Source of the DNA: Gemmatirosa kalamazoonensis
GTDB lineage: Bacteria; Gemmatimonadota; Gemmatimonadetes; Gemmatimonadales; Gemmatimonadaceae
NCBI RefSeq assembly: GCF_000522985.1
Contig: NZ_CP007128.1
Span: forward strand, 2,216,220-2,280,219
Length of the DNA stretch: 64,000 nt
Direction: 5' to 3'
The translations under genes were made by a program, and so were the position numbers. Each line of letters begins with the position of its first letter. The stretch's first letter is position 1. The notes below the pieces were generated by a model, which did not search any database, was not told the DNA's origin, and saw only the letters and a program-made list of their open reading frames with translations. This document shows positions 44,596 through 51,821 of the stretch, piece after piece.

Positions 44596-46587
44596 ATGAC
44601 CACCGCCGCTCTCGACAGGCCCGCCGCCGTCGCCCCCGCCCGCGCGCGCCACCCCGTCGTCGTGTTCGCCGGGCTGATGCTCGTCATGCTCCTCTCGGCC
44701 CTCGACTCGACCATCGTCGCGACCGCGCTCCCGACCATCGTGTCGGAGCTCGGTGGCCTCGAGCGGCTCGCGTGGGTCGTGACGGCGTACCTGCTCGCCC
44801 AGACCGTCGTCACGCCGCTGTACGGCAAGCTCGGGGACCTGTACGGCCGCAAGCGCGTGCTGCAGGCCGCGATCGTCGTCTTTCTCGCTGGCTCGGTGCT
44901 GTGCGGCGCGAGCCGCAGCATGCTCCAGCTCATCCTGTTCCGCGCGATCCAGGGCATCGGCGGCGGAGGACTCGTCGTCGGCACGCAGGCGGCCATCGGC
45001 GACATCGTGCCGCCGCGCGAGCGTGGACGCTACCAGGGGATCTTCGGCGCCGTGTTCGGCGTGTCCAGCATCGCGGGGCCGCTGCTCGGCGGATTCTTCA
45101 CGACGCACCTGTCGTGGCGCTGGATCTTCTACGTGAACCTCCCGCTCGGCGCCATCGCGGTCGTCGTGCTCGCGGCCACGCTCCCCTCGTCGACGAGCCG
45201 GGCGCGGCACGTCGTGGACTACCTCGGCGCCGGGCTGCTCGCCGCGGCGCTCGCCGGCGTCGTGCTGCTCACGGACCTCGGCGGCACGACGTACCCGTGG
45301 GGCTCCGCGCCGATCCTCGCGTTAGGCGCGGCGTCCGTGCTGTCCCTCGCCGCGTTCGTCCTCGTCGAGCGGCGGGCCGCGGAGCCGGTGCTGCCGCCGC
45401 GGCTGTTCCGCAACCGCGTGTTCGTCGTGAGCGGCGCCGTGGGGCTCATCGTCGGCTTCGCGATGTTCGGCTCCATCACGTACCTGCCGCTGTTCCTCCA
45501 GGTCGTGCGCGGCGCGAGCCCCACCGCGTCGGGGCTCGAGCTGCTGCCGATGATGGGCGGCATGCTGGTGACGTCGATCACCGCCGGACAGCTCATCAGC
45601 CGCAGCGGACGCTACAAGATCTTTCCCGTCGCCGGCACCGCCGTGATGACGCTCGGCCTCGCGCTGCTCTCGCGGCTGCGCGCCGACACGGGCGTCGGCA
45701 CGGCGTCGCTGTACATGCTCGTGCTGGGCATGGGCATGGGGATGACGATGCAGGTGCTCGTGCTCGCGGTGCAGAACGCGGTGGAGTACGAGGACCTCGG
45801 CGTCGCCACGTCGGGCGCCACACTCTTCCGGTCGATCGGTGGCTCGGTCGGCACGGCGGTCCTCGGCGCGATCTTCGCCGGAAGGCTCGCTGCGACGCTC
45901 GCCCGCACCATGCCGCCGGGCGGGATGGGTGGCGGCGCACACGTGAGCCCGGAGTCGCTGCGCGCGCTTCCCGCGGCGCTCCGCGAGACGTACGTCACGG
46001 CGTTCACCGGCGCGTTGGGCACCGTGTTCGTCGTCGCGGCGGCGATCGGCGCGCTCGCGTTCGTGCTGAGCTGGGCGCTCGAGGAGAAGCCGCTGCGCGA
46101 GACCGTCGCCGCGAAGAGCACGGAGGTCGGCGAGGCGATCGCCATGCCGGCGGAGGACGACTCGCTCACCCAGGTCGCGCAGGGCCTCGCCGCGCTGTCG
46201 CGTCGCGACGTGCAGAAGCGGCTCCTCGAGCGCACCGCGGAGCGTGCCGGTGTCGACCTGCCGGCCGCCGAGTGCTGGCTGCTCGCGCGGCTCGACGAGA
46301 ACCCCGCGCTCGACGTCGCCGCGTTAGGCAGGGCGCGCGGCATCCAGCCCGCGCGCCTCGCGACCGCGCTGCGCGTGCTGCTCAACCGCGGCCTCGTGAC
46401 ACGCGCGCCGCAGGGCGACGCCCACCCGCTCACTCCGTCCGGCGACGCGGTCCTCGAGCGCCTCGTCACCGCGCGTCTCGACTGGCTGCGCGACGCGCTC
46501 TCGGGCTGGGCGCCCGAGCGGCACGCGGAGCTGGCCGACCTGATGCGACGCCTGGCCGGCGAAGAGATGCGCATCTCGCCGGCGTGA
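44596..46587 (+). CDS. DHA2-family MFS efflux pump fused to a C-terminal MarR-like domain
   Basis: A 663-residue protein. Residues about 15-500 are a 14-helix drug:H+ antiporter-2 transporter (LDSTIVATALPTIVSELGG, YGKLGDLYGRKRVL, GRYQGIFGAVFGVSSIAGPLLGG). After the last helix, about 150 residues form a winged-helix-like domain (LTQVAQGLAALSRRDVQKRLLERTAERAGVDLPAAECWLLARLDENPALDVAALGRARGIQPARLATALRVLLNRGLVTRAP...LTPSGDAVLERL) that reads like a MarR regulator. The cytoplasmic tail may sense substrate or act at DNA from the membrane. The ATG at 44596 follows the family start. Confidence 0.9.
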   Translation: MTTAALDRPAAVAPARARHPVVVFAGLMLVMLLSALDSTIVATALPTIVSELGGLERLAWVVTAYLLAQTVVTPLYGKLGDLYGRKRVLQAAIVVFLAGSVLCGASRSMLQLILFRAIQGIGGGGLVVGTQAAIGDIVPPRERGRYQGIFGAVFGVSSIAGPLLGGFFTTHLSWRWIFYVNLPLGAIAVVVLAATLPSSTSRARHVVDYLGAGLLAAALAGVVLLTDLGGTTYPWGSAPILALGAASVLSLAAFVLVERRAAEPVLPPRLFRNRVFVVSGAVGLIVGFAMFGSITYLPLFLQVVRGASPTASGLELLPMMGGMLVTSITAGQLISRSGRYKIFPVAGTAVMTLGLALLSRLRADTGVGTASLYMLVLGMGMGMTMQVLVLAVQNAVEYEDLGVATSGATLFRSIGGSVGTAVLGAIFAGRLAATLARTMPPGGMGGGAHVSPESLRALPAALRETYVTAFTGALGTVFVVAAAIGALAFVLSWALEEKPLRETVAAKSTEVGEAIAMPAEDDSLTQVAQGLAALSRRDVQKRLLERTAERAGVDLPAAECWLLARLDENPALDVAALGRARGIQPARLATALRVLLNRGLVTRAPQGDAHPLTPSGDAVLERLVTARLDWLRDALSGWAPERHAELADLMRRLAGEEMRISPA

Positions 46588-46601
46588 GGGCCCATCCTGG
46601 A

Positions 46602-46738
46602 CTCCACGTACGTGTCTCTGGAGGACTGAAGGAGGACTGAAGGAGGACTGAAGGAGGACTGAAGAGGGAACCCTTCAAGTGTCCTTCTTCAGTCCCCCTT
46701 CAGTCCTTCTTCAGTCCTACGAACTCTCGTACGTGGAG
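46602..46738. repeat. Composite hairpin element between convergent genes
   Basis: Four copies of the 11-mer GGAGGACTGAA (46620-46662) face TTCAGTCC-type repeats (46682-46717). This inner hairpin is itself flanked by a perfect 11-bp inverted repeat CTCCACGTACG / CGTACGTGGAG (46602-46612, 46728-46738). The position between the MFS and cytochrome genes suits a bidirectional terminator. Confidence 0.8.
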
Positions 46739-46760
46739 CCGTGCATCGGCGCGAAAGACG

Positions 46761-47945
46761 TCAGAGCGTCTTCAGGTACGCCACGAGGTCCTGCTTCTGC
46801 GCCGCGCTGAGGTGCAGCCCACGAACCGTGTCGTAGTGCTCGACCACGTCGGCGAGCGTCTTCGCGCTGCCGTCGTGGAAGTATGGCGCGTGCTGCCACA
46901 GCCCGCGGAGCGGTGTGGTGCGGTAGCGCTTCGTCGGCGTGCGCAGCGCGTACCGCGCGTCGACGCCGGTCTCGCTCGGCGCGTGCAGCACGCCGCTGTT
47001 GTTGTCGGTGAGCGTGGCGCCGACGTGGCAGCTCGCGCAGCTCGCGTTGAACACGACCTGCCCGCGCGCGGCGGCCGCGGCGTCGAACGAGCCCGCCGGT
47101 GCCGGCGGCACCTGGAGGCTGAACTGATAGGCGCGCAGCGCCGGCAGCTTCGACGTCACGAGATCCGGCGTCTGCACGATGTTGATGCCGAGCCGCGGAT
47201 CGCTGAACGTGCCGTGCGCATGCATCTGCGTCACGGCGACGTATGCGTTCCAGTACGAGACGGGACCCTCGGCCGTGTACGTCTCGTTGCGCACCTGCGC
47301 GAGGCCGTACGCCGGCGGGATGACGAGCGGCGTGTTCTGCCCGTCGATGTTGAAGCGCGGGTCGTACATGCCCGGGCCCCACGAGTTGAACACCGCCTTC
47401 GCGCTCGCCGGCAGCACCGGCGACAGCGCCACGATCGCGCCCACGTTCAGATCGTGGTTCGGCCACCCGTCCTTGCGATGCCCGATCCCCTTCGCGAACG
47501 CGTCGTCGACCGTGGAGTGGCAGAGCGCGCAGGTGATGCCGAGGCGCGTGAGCGTGTCCCGCCCGCCGACCGACTGGACCGTCCCCTTCACGCCGACCAC
47601 CGCGTCGAGCTTGAGCAGCGCGAGCGTCGTCGCCGGGCTCTTGAGGTCCACCTTGCCGGCCTGGATCGCCTGCACGAGGTCGGCCGGCAGGGCGTCCATG
47701 TCCACCTTGAGCCCCACGGCGAGCGCGGTCGTCGGGTCGACCGCCTGCTGCACCACGCGCTCGAGATGCAGCGTGTCGGTCCAGAACTGCTCGTCGCCGA
47801 ACGTGTCCATGCGGAAGATCTGCTGTCCCTTCGCGATGTCCTCCGGTGTGGGTTCCGTTCCCGGCCCGCCCGTCGAGTCGCATCCGAGCGCGAGCGTGGC
47901 GAGAGCGAGGGTGATGATCGTACGGGTGCTGCCTGGCGTGCGCAT
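46761..47945 (-). CDS. Di-haem cytochrome c peroxidase-like lipoprotein
   Basis: A 394-residue lipoprotein (signal ending LATLALGC). The ATG at 47945 has GGGAGG 9 bases upstream. Two CxxCH haem-binding motifs are present: CALCH in the N-terminal half and CASCH in the C-terminal half. A MauG/CcpA-like block follows (RTTPLRGLWQHAPYFHDGSAKTLADVVEHYD...LSAAQKQDLVAYLKTL). An electron-transfer or peroxidase role in the periplasm is likely. The spacing of the haem sites is larger than in classic cytochrome c peroxidases, so the reaction is uncertain. Confidence 0.87.
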   Translation of the reverse strand: MRTPGSTRTIITLALATLALGCDSTGGPGTEPTPEDIAKGQQIFRMDTFGDEQFWTDTLHLERVVQQAVDPTTALAVGLKVDMDALPADLVQAIQAGKVDLKSPATTLALLKLDAVVGVKGTVQSVGGRDTLTRLGITCALCHSTVDDAFAKGIGHRKDGWPNHDLNVGAIVALSPVLPASAKAVFNSWGPGMYDPRFNIDGQNTPLVIPPAYGLAQVRNETYTAEGPVSYWNAYVAVTQMHAHGTFSDPRLGINIVQTPDLVTSKLPALRAYQFSLQVPPAPAGSFDAAAAARGQVVFNASCASCHVGATLTDNNSGVLHAPSETGVDARYALRTPTKRYRTTPLRGLWQHAPYFHDGSAKTLADVVEHYDTVRGLHLSAAQKQDLVAYLKTL

Positions 47946-47962
47946 CGCGGCCTCCCGGCGGA

Positions 47963-47988
47963 ATAAGTCCAATAGTAGTTTGACTTAT
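47963..47988. promoter_or_regulatory. AT-rich inverted repeat upstream of the cytochrome gene
   Basis: ATAAGTC-N12-GACTTAT is a perfect inverted repeat in a conspicuously AT-rich patch 18 bases before the cytochrome start. A second palindrome, TTCCCGCGCGCGGGAA, lies at about 48000-48015. Likely a promoter/operator region; the regulator is unknown. Confidence 0.5.
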
Positions 47989-48118
47989 CGGCCGCTTTAT
48001 TCCCGCGCGCGGGAACTCTCGACGCCCGCGCGGCACTCTGGTCCCGTCGGTACATCCGCCAGCGCGCGGTGTATCGTATCCCGATCGCCGTCCGACCTTC
48101 TTCGACGCGACCCGCCCC

Positions 48119-48832
48119 ATGCGTACCTCGCTCCGCTCGCGCTCCCGCTCCGGCGCTCTCGCCGCCGTCGCCTCGGCCCTCGCGGCCATCGCCATCGTCT
48201 TCGCTACGCGCAGCACTCACGCGGCATCGCCCGATGCCGGCAGCAGTGCGCCACCATCGACCGAGCGTCGAACGGCGGTGTTCGCCGGCGGCTGCTTCTG
48301 GGGGATCGAGGCGGTCTTCGAGCACGTCCGCGGCGTGACCGACGCCGTGAGCGGCTACGCCGGCGGCAAGGTGAAGAACCCCGGCTACGAGGACGTGAGC
48401 TCCGGCGAGACCGGGCACGCCGAGTCGGTTCGCGTGACGTACGACCCGGCGCAGGTGAGCTACCACGAACTGCTGAAGGTGTTCTTCACCGTCGCGCACG
48501 ATCCGACCCAGCTCAACCGCCAGGGCCCGGACGTCGGCACGCAGTACCGGTCGGCGATCTTCTACGGCGACGAGTCGCAGCGCCGCGAGGCGGCCGCGTT
48601 CATCGACTCGCTCACGAAGGTGCACGCCTACCGCGCCCCGATCGTCACCCAGGTCGTGCCGCTCGGCCCGTTCTACGCCGCGGAGGACTACCACCAGGAC
48701 TTCGCCGAGCACCACCCGAGCTACCCGTACATCGTGATCCACGACCGCCCGAAGGTGGAGGCGCTGAAGCGCCAGCTGCCGGGTCTGTGGCAGGAGCGGC
48801 TCGCGGCCGCCCGCGTCGCCTCCCGCCAGTGA
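48119..48832 (+). CDS. msrA: Exported peptide-methionine (S)-S-oxide reductase MsrA
   Basis: A 237-residue protein that reduces methionine-S-sulfoxide in damaged proteins. The catalytic motif GGCFWG places the active Cys at residue 59. Family blocks GYAGGKVKNPGYEDVSSGETGHAESVRV, PTQLNRQGPDVGTQYRSAIF and FYAAEDYHQDFAEHHPSYPYI follow. An N-terminal hydrophobic leader (about residues 11-36) indicates export, so it protects envelope proteins. It ends without the C-terminal resolving cysteines seen in some MsrA proteins. Confidence 0.95.
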   Translation: MRTSLRSRSRSGALAAVASALAAIAIVFATRSTHAASPDAGSSAPPSTERRTAVFAGGCFWGIEAVFEHVRGVTDAVSGYAGGKVKNPGYEDVSSGETGHAESVRVTYDPAQVSYHELLKVFFTVAHDPTQLNRQGPDVGTQYRSAIFYGDESQRREAAAFIDSLTKVHAYRAPIVTQVVPLGPFYAAEDYHQDFAEHHPSYPYIVIHDRPKVEALKRQLPGLWQERLAAARVASRQ

Positions 48833-48849
48833 GCCGGCGCGCCGGATCG

Positions 48850-48885
48850 TAGTTCCCAGGGGGGGCTCCCCCCCCTTCGCCCAAG
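48850..48885. repeat. Dispersed G-run/C-run repeat, copy 2
   Basis: TAGTTCCCA-G7-CTC8-TTCGCCCA closely matches the copy at 17451, including the unstructured flanks. It begins 18 bases after the msrA stop. Confidence 0.6.
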
Positions 48886-48941
48886 GTTGCACGCAGCCGA
48901 TCGACCCGCCGCATCATCCCGACGCATCCCCCGTTCGTCCC

Positions 48942-48978
48942 AACGCGCCCCGCCGTGCTCTTGACGGCGGGGCGCGTT
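48942..48978. terminator. Strong hairpin between msrA and blaI
   Basis: AACGCGCCCCGCCGT (48942-48956) pairs perfectly with ACGGCGGGGCGCGTT (48964-48978) around a 7-base loop. It probably ends the msrA transcript, although no U-run follows. Confidence 0.6.
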
Positions 48979-48988
48979 CTGCCACTGT

Positions 48989-49002
48989 ATTGACATGTCA
49001 AT
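48989..49002. promoter_or_regulatory. BlaI/MecI-type operator
   Basis: ATTGACATGTCAAT is a perfect 14-bp palindrome 18 bases before the blaI ATG. It contains a TTGACA -35-like box and the ACATGT core common in BlaI-family operators. An AGGAGG site follows at 49011. Autorepression by the downstream BlaI is likely. Confidence 0.65.
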
Positions 49003-49020
49003 GCACTGACAGGAGGCGTC

Positions 49021-49416
49021 ATGTCGACCGCACCGCACGCGGACCTCGGGCCGCGCGAGCGACAGATCATGGAGATCGTGTACCGACGCGGGCAGGCCAC
49101 CGCGGAGGAGGTCCGGGCCGAGCTCCCGGACGCGGTCAGCAACTCCGCCGTCCGCGGCATGCTCCGGCTCCTCGAGGAGAAGGGCCTGCTCCGCCACGAG
49201 CAGTGCGGCGTGCGCTACGTCTACCTGCCGACGCGCGACACCGAGCAGGTCCGCCGGTCCGCGCTCCGCAACGTCGTCGGCACGTTCTTCAACGACTCGG
49301 CCAGCGCCGCCGTCGCCGCGATGCTCGGCGTGTACGAGGATCGCCTCACCGACGACGAGCTCGAACGACTCTCCGCCATCATCGACGACGCGCGGCGGCG
49401 CGGAGGTGCGGCATGA
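49021..49416 (+). CDS. blaI: BlaI/MecI-family transcriptional repressor
   Basis: A 131-residue winged-helix repressor (LGPRERQIMEIVYRRGQATAEEVRAELPDAVSNSAVRGMLRLLEEKGLLRHEQCGVRYVYLPT), with a C-terminal dimerisation helix region (FFNDSASAAVAAML...LTDDELERLSAIIDDARRRG). In classic systems the paired BlaR1 protease triggers its cleavage. The stop overlaps the M56 peptidase gene by four bases. The gene symbol reflects family membership; a link to beta-lactam resistance is not shown, as no beta-lactamase gene is adjacent. Confidence 0.92.
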   Translation: MSTAPHADLGPRERQIMEIVYRRGQATAEEVRAELPDAVSNSAVRGMLRLLEEKGLLRHEQCGVRYVYLPTRDTEQVRRSALRNVVGTFFNDSASAAVAAMLGVYEDRLTDDELERLSAIIDDARRRGGAA

Positions 49417-51743
49417 GCACGCTCGCCATCGAGATCGTCGCCAAGGCAACGCTGCTCCTCGCGCTCGCCGGGTTGATCGCCGCTTCGCTGCGCTCCGCCA
49501 CGGCGGCCACGCGCCACGCGCTGTGGGCCGTCGCGCTCGGCGCGCTGCTCGTGCTCCCGGCGACGATCGCGTTGGGCCCGCGCTGGCGCGTGCCCGTGCT
49601 CGCCGTGCGCGACACGTCGAGCGCCCACGGCACCGCGCGGCCGCCGCTCCCGCGCGCCGTCGTCGCGCCCCTGCCCGCGGCGCTCGTCGGTGACGACGCC
49701 GGACCACCCGCGCGCCTGAAGACGCGCGGCGCCGACTCGCCGAGTGCGCCGCAGCCGATCGATCTCGCGACGCTCGCCGCCGCGATCTGGGCTGCTGGTG
49801 CGGTCGCGCTCCTCCTTCGTCTCGTCGCCGGCCACGTCGCGTTGGGCCGTCTCGCGCGCCGCGCCGAGCGCATCGACGACGCGTGGGGAGAGCTGCTCGA
49901 CGACGAGTGCGCGCGCGCCGGCGTGCGCGCGCCGGTGCGGCTGCTGCTGCACGAGGGCGCGGCGTCGCCCGCCACGTGGGGCGTGCGTGCGCCGGTGATC
50001 GTGCTTCCGGCCAGCGCCGCCGACTGGGCCGAGCCGCGTCGCCGTACAGCGCTGCGTCACGAGCTCGCGCACGTCGCGCGGCGCGACGCGCTCGTGCAGC
50101 TCGTCTCGAGCGCCGCATGCGCGCTGTACTGGTTCCATCCCGGCGCGTGGCTCGCCGCGCGCCGGCTCGTCGCGGAACGCGAGCGCGCGTGCGACGACCG
50201 CGTGCTCGCGTTGGGCAGCGCGCCGGCGGAGTACGCGTCGCAGCTGCTCGACATGGCGCGACTCGCGCGCGACTCCGGTCTCCCCGCGCTCGTCACCGTG
50301 TCGATGGCGCGGCGCTCGGAGCTCGAGGGGCGGCTGCTCGACGTGCTCGACCCGCGACGCGCGCGCGGCCGACCGTCGCGCGCCGCTGGCGCCGCCGGCG
50401 TGCTGCTCGCGTGCGCGCTCGTCGTCGGGCTCTCGGCGTTCCGCGCGGTGCCGCGCGCCGCGAGCCCGTCGACCGTCGTGCCGCGCACGCCCGTCGAGCC
50501 GCTGCGGGCCGCGCTCGTGCCCGACGTGGGCGCGCTCGCACCCGTCGTCCATACGCGCCAGCGCGACGACTCCACGTTCGAGCGTGCGCTACCCGCGTCG
50601 CGCGGCGGCACGCTCACGCTCGACCTGCGCACCGGCGGCGCGGTCGACATCACCGGCACCGACGACGACCGCGTGACGGTGCGCGGCACGCTCGCCGGCC
50701 GCGCGTGGCGCAGCACGCGCGTTTCGCTCGAGCCGTTGTTGGGCGGCGGCGTGCGGCTGCGCGCGGTGTACGACGGCACGGAGCGGATCCAGAGCTCGTC
50801 GCACCGCTTCGTCATCCGCGTGCCGCGGCGCTACGACGTGCAGCTGTCGTCGGCGGGCGGCTCCGTCACCGTGCGGGACCTCGAGGGCACGCTCACCGGA
50901 TCGACGGGCGGCGGCGAGATCGAGATCCAGCGCGTGACCGGCCATGCGCAGCTCTCCACCGGCGGCGGCGACGTGCACGTGTCCGACGCGCGGTTGACCG
51001 GTCGCGTCGCCACCGGCGGCGGTGAGGTGCTCATCGAGCGCGTCGTCGGCGGCCTCACCGGACACTCCGGGACCGGCGACGTGACCTACGCGGGCCGCGG
51101 CACGAGCGTGTCCATCGAGCCGTCGTACGAAGACGTCGTGCGGTCGCGCTCCACGACGACGTACCTGGACGCGCGCCGCAAGCTCGCCGACGTCGACACG
51201 GTGCGCGGCGTGGAGGGCGGCGCGATCCGCCGTCGCAGCTCGGGCGGCGCGATCGCGATCGAGGAGGCGCCGCGCGGCGCCGTGCTGTACACCGGCGGCG
51301 GCTCGATCACGGTCGGGCGCTCGGCGGGGCTCGTGAGCGCCACGACGGGCGGCGGCGAGATCTCGTTAGGCCCGGTGGACGGCTCGGCCGAGGGGCACAC
51401 GGGAGCCGGCGACGTCACGATCGTGGTCGTCGGCGACGGCGCGGCGCGGCACGACGTGTACGTCACCACCGGCTACGGTGCCGCCGACGTGTGGCTTCCC
51501 GCGGACATCTCCGCGCGCCTCGACCTCGAGACGGCTTACACGAACAACCTCGGACACGCCACGCACATCTACAGCGACTGGCCGATCGACCTGCGCGAGA
51601 CCGCGGACTGGGACGCGCGCGAGGGGACGCCGCGCCGCTACGTCCGCGGCAGCGCGACGCTCGGCGACGGTCGCAGCGAGGTGCGCGTGCGCATCGTGAA
51701 CGGCGACGTGCGCCTGCACCGCGGCTCGCCGCCCGGCCGCTGA
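49413..51743 (+). CDS. BlaR1-like M56 metallopeptidase fused to a DUF4097 beta-helix domain
   Basis: A 776-residue protein. Residues about 1-350 are a BlaR1/MecR1 transmembrane metallopeptidase with helices near the N-terminus, the zinc site RHELAHVARRD and the downstream ERERACDDRV. After a further helix (GAAGVLLACALVVGLSAF) comes about 350 residues of regular short strands with Gly/Thr-rich turns (LDLRTGGAVDITGTDDDRVTVRG..., STGGGEIEIQRVTGHAQLSTGGGDVHV). These match DUF4097 putative-adhesin repeats. The penicillin-binding sensor of true BlaR1 is absent, so a different extracellular signal is inferred. Confidence 0.87.
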   Translation: MSTLAIEIVAKATLLLALAGLIAASLRSATAATRHALWAVALGALLVLPATIALGPRWRVPVLAVRDTSSAHGTARPPLPRAVVAPLPAALVGDDAGPPARLKTRGADSPSAPQPIDLATLAAAIWAAGAVALLLRLVAGHVALGRLARRAERIDDAWGELLDDECARAGVRAPVRLLLHEGAASPATWGVRAPVIVLPASAADWAEPRRRTALRHELAHVARRDALVQLVSSAACALYWFHPGAWLAARRLVAERERACDDRVLALGSAPAEYASQLLDMARLARDSGLPALVTVSMARRSELEGRLLDVLDPRRARGRPSRAAGAAGVLLACALVVGLSAFRAVPRAASPSTVVPRTPVEPLRAALVPDVGALAPVVHTRQRDDSTFERALPASRGGTLTLDLRTGGAVDITGTDDDRVTVRGTLAGRAWRSTRVSLEPLLGGGVRLRAVYDGTERIQSSSHRFVIRVPRRYDVQLSSAGGSVTVRDLEGTLTGSTGGGEIEIQRVTGHAQLSTGGGDVHVSDARLTGRVATGGGEVLIERVVGGLTGHSGTGDVTYAGRGTSVSIEPSYEDVVRSRSTTTYLDARRKLADVDTVRGVEGGAIRRRSSGGAIAIEEAPRGAVLYTGGGSITVGRSAGLVSATTGGGEISLGPVDGSAEGHTGAGDVTIVVVGDGAARHDVYVTTGYGAADVWLPADISARLDLETAYTNNLGHATHIYSDWPIDLRETADWDAREGTPRRYVRGSATLGDGRSEVRVRIVNGDVRLHRGSPPGR

Positions 51744-51762
51744 TCCGCGTGTTCCAACGAGA

Positions 51763-51800
51763 CGAGGGTGGGCGGCCGATGCGTCGGCCGCCCACCCTCG
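51763..51800. terminator. Bidirectional terminator hairpin
   Basis: A perfect 17-bp stem (left arm 51763-51779, right arm 51784-51800; core GGGTGGGCGGCCGA with its complement) closes on a 4-base TGCG loop. It lies between the convergent BlaR1-like and lipoprotein genes. Confidence 0.75.
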
Positions 51801-51821
51801 CTCACGTGACGCGTCGATCGA

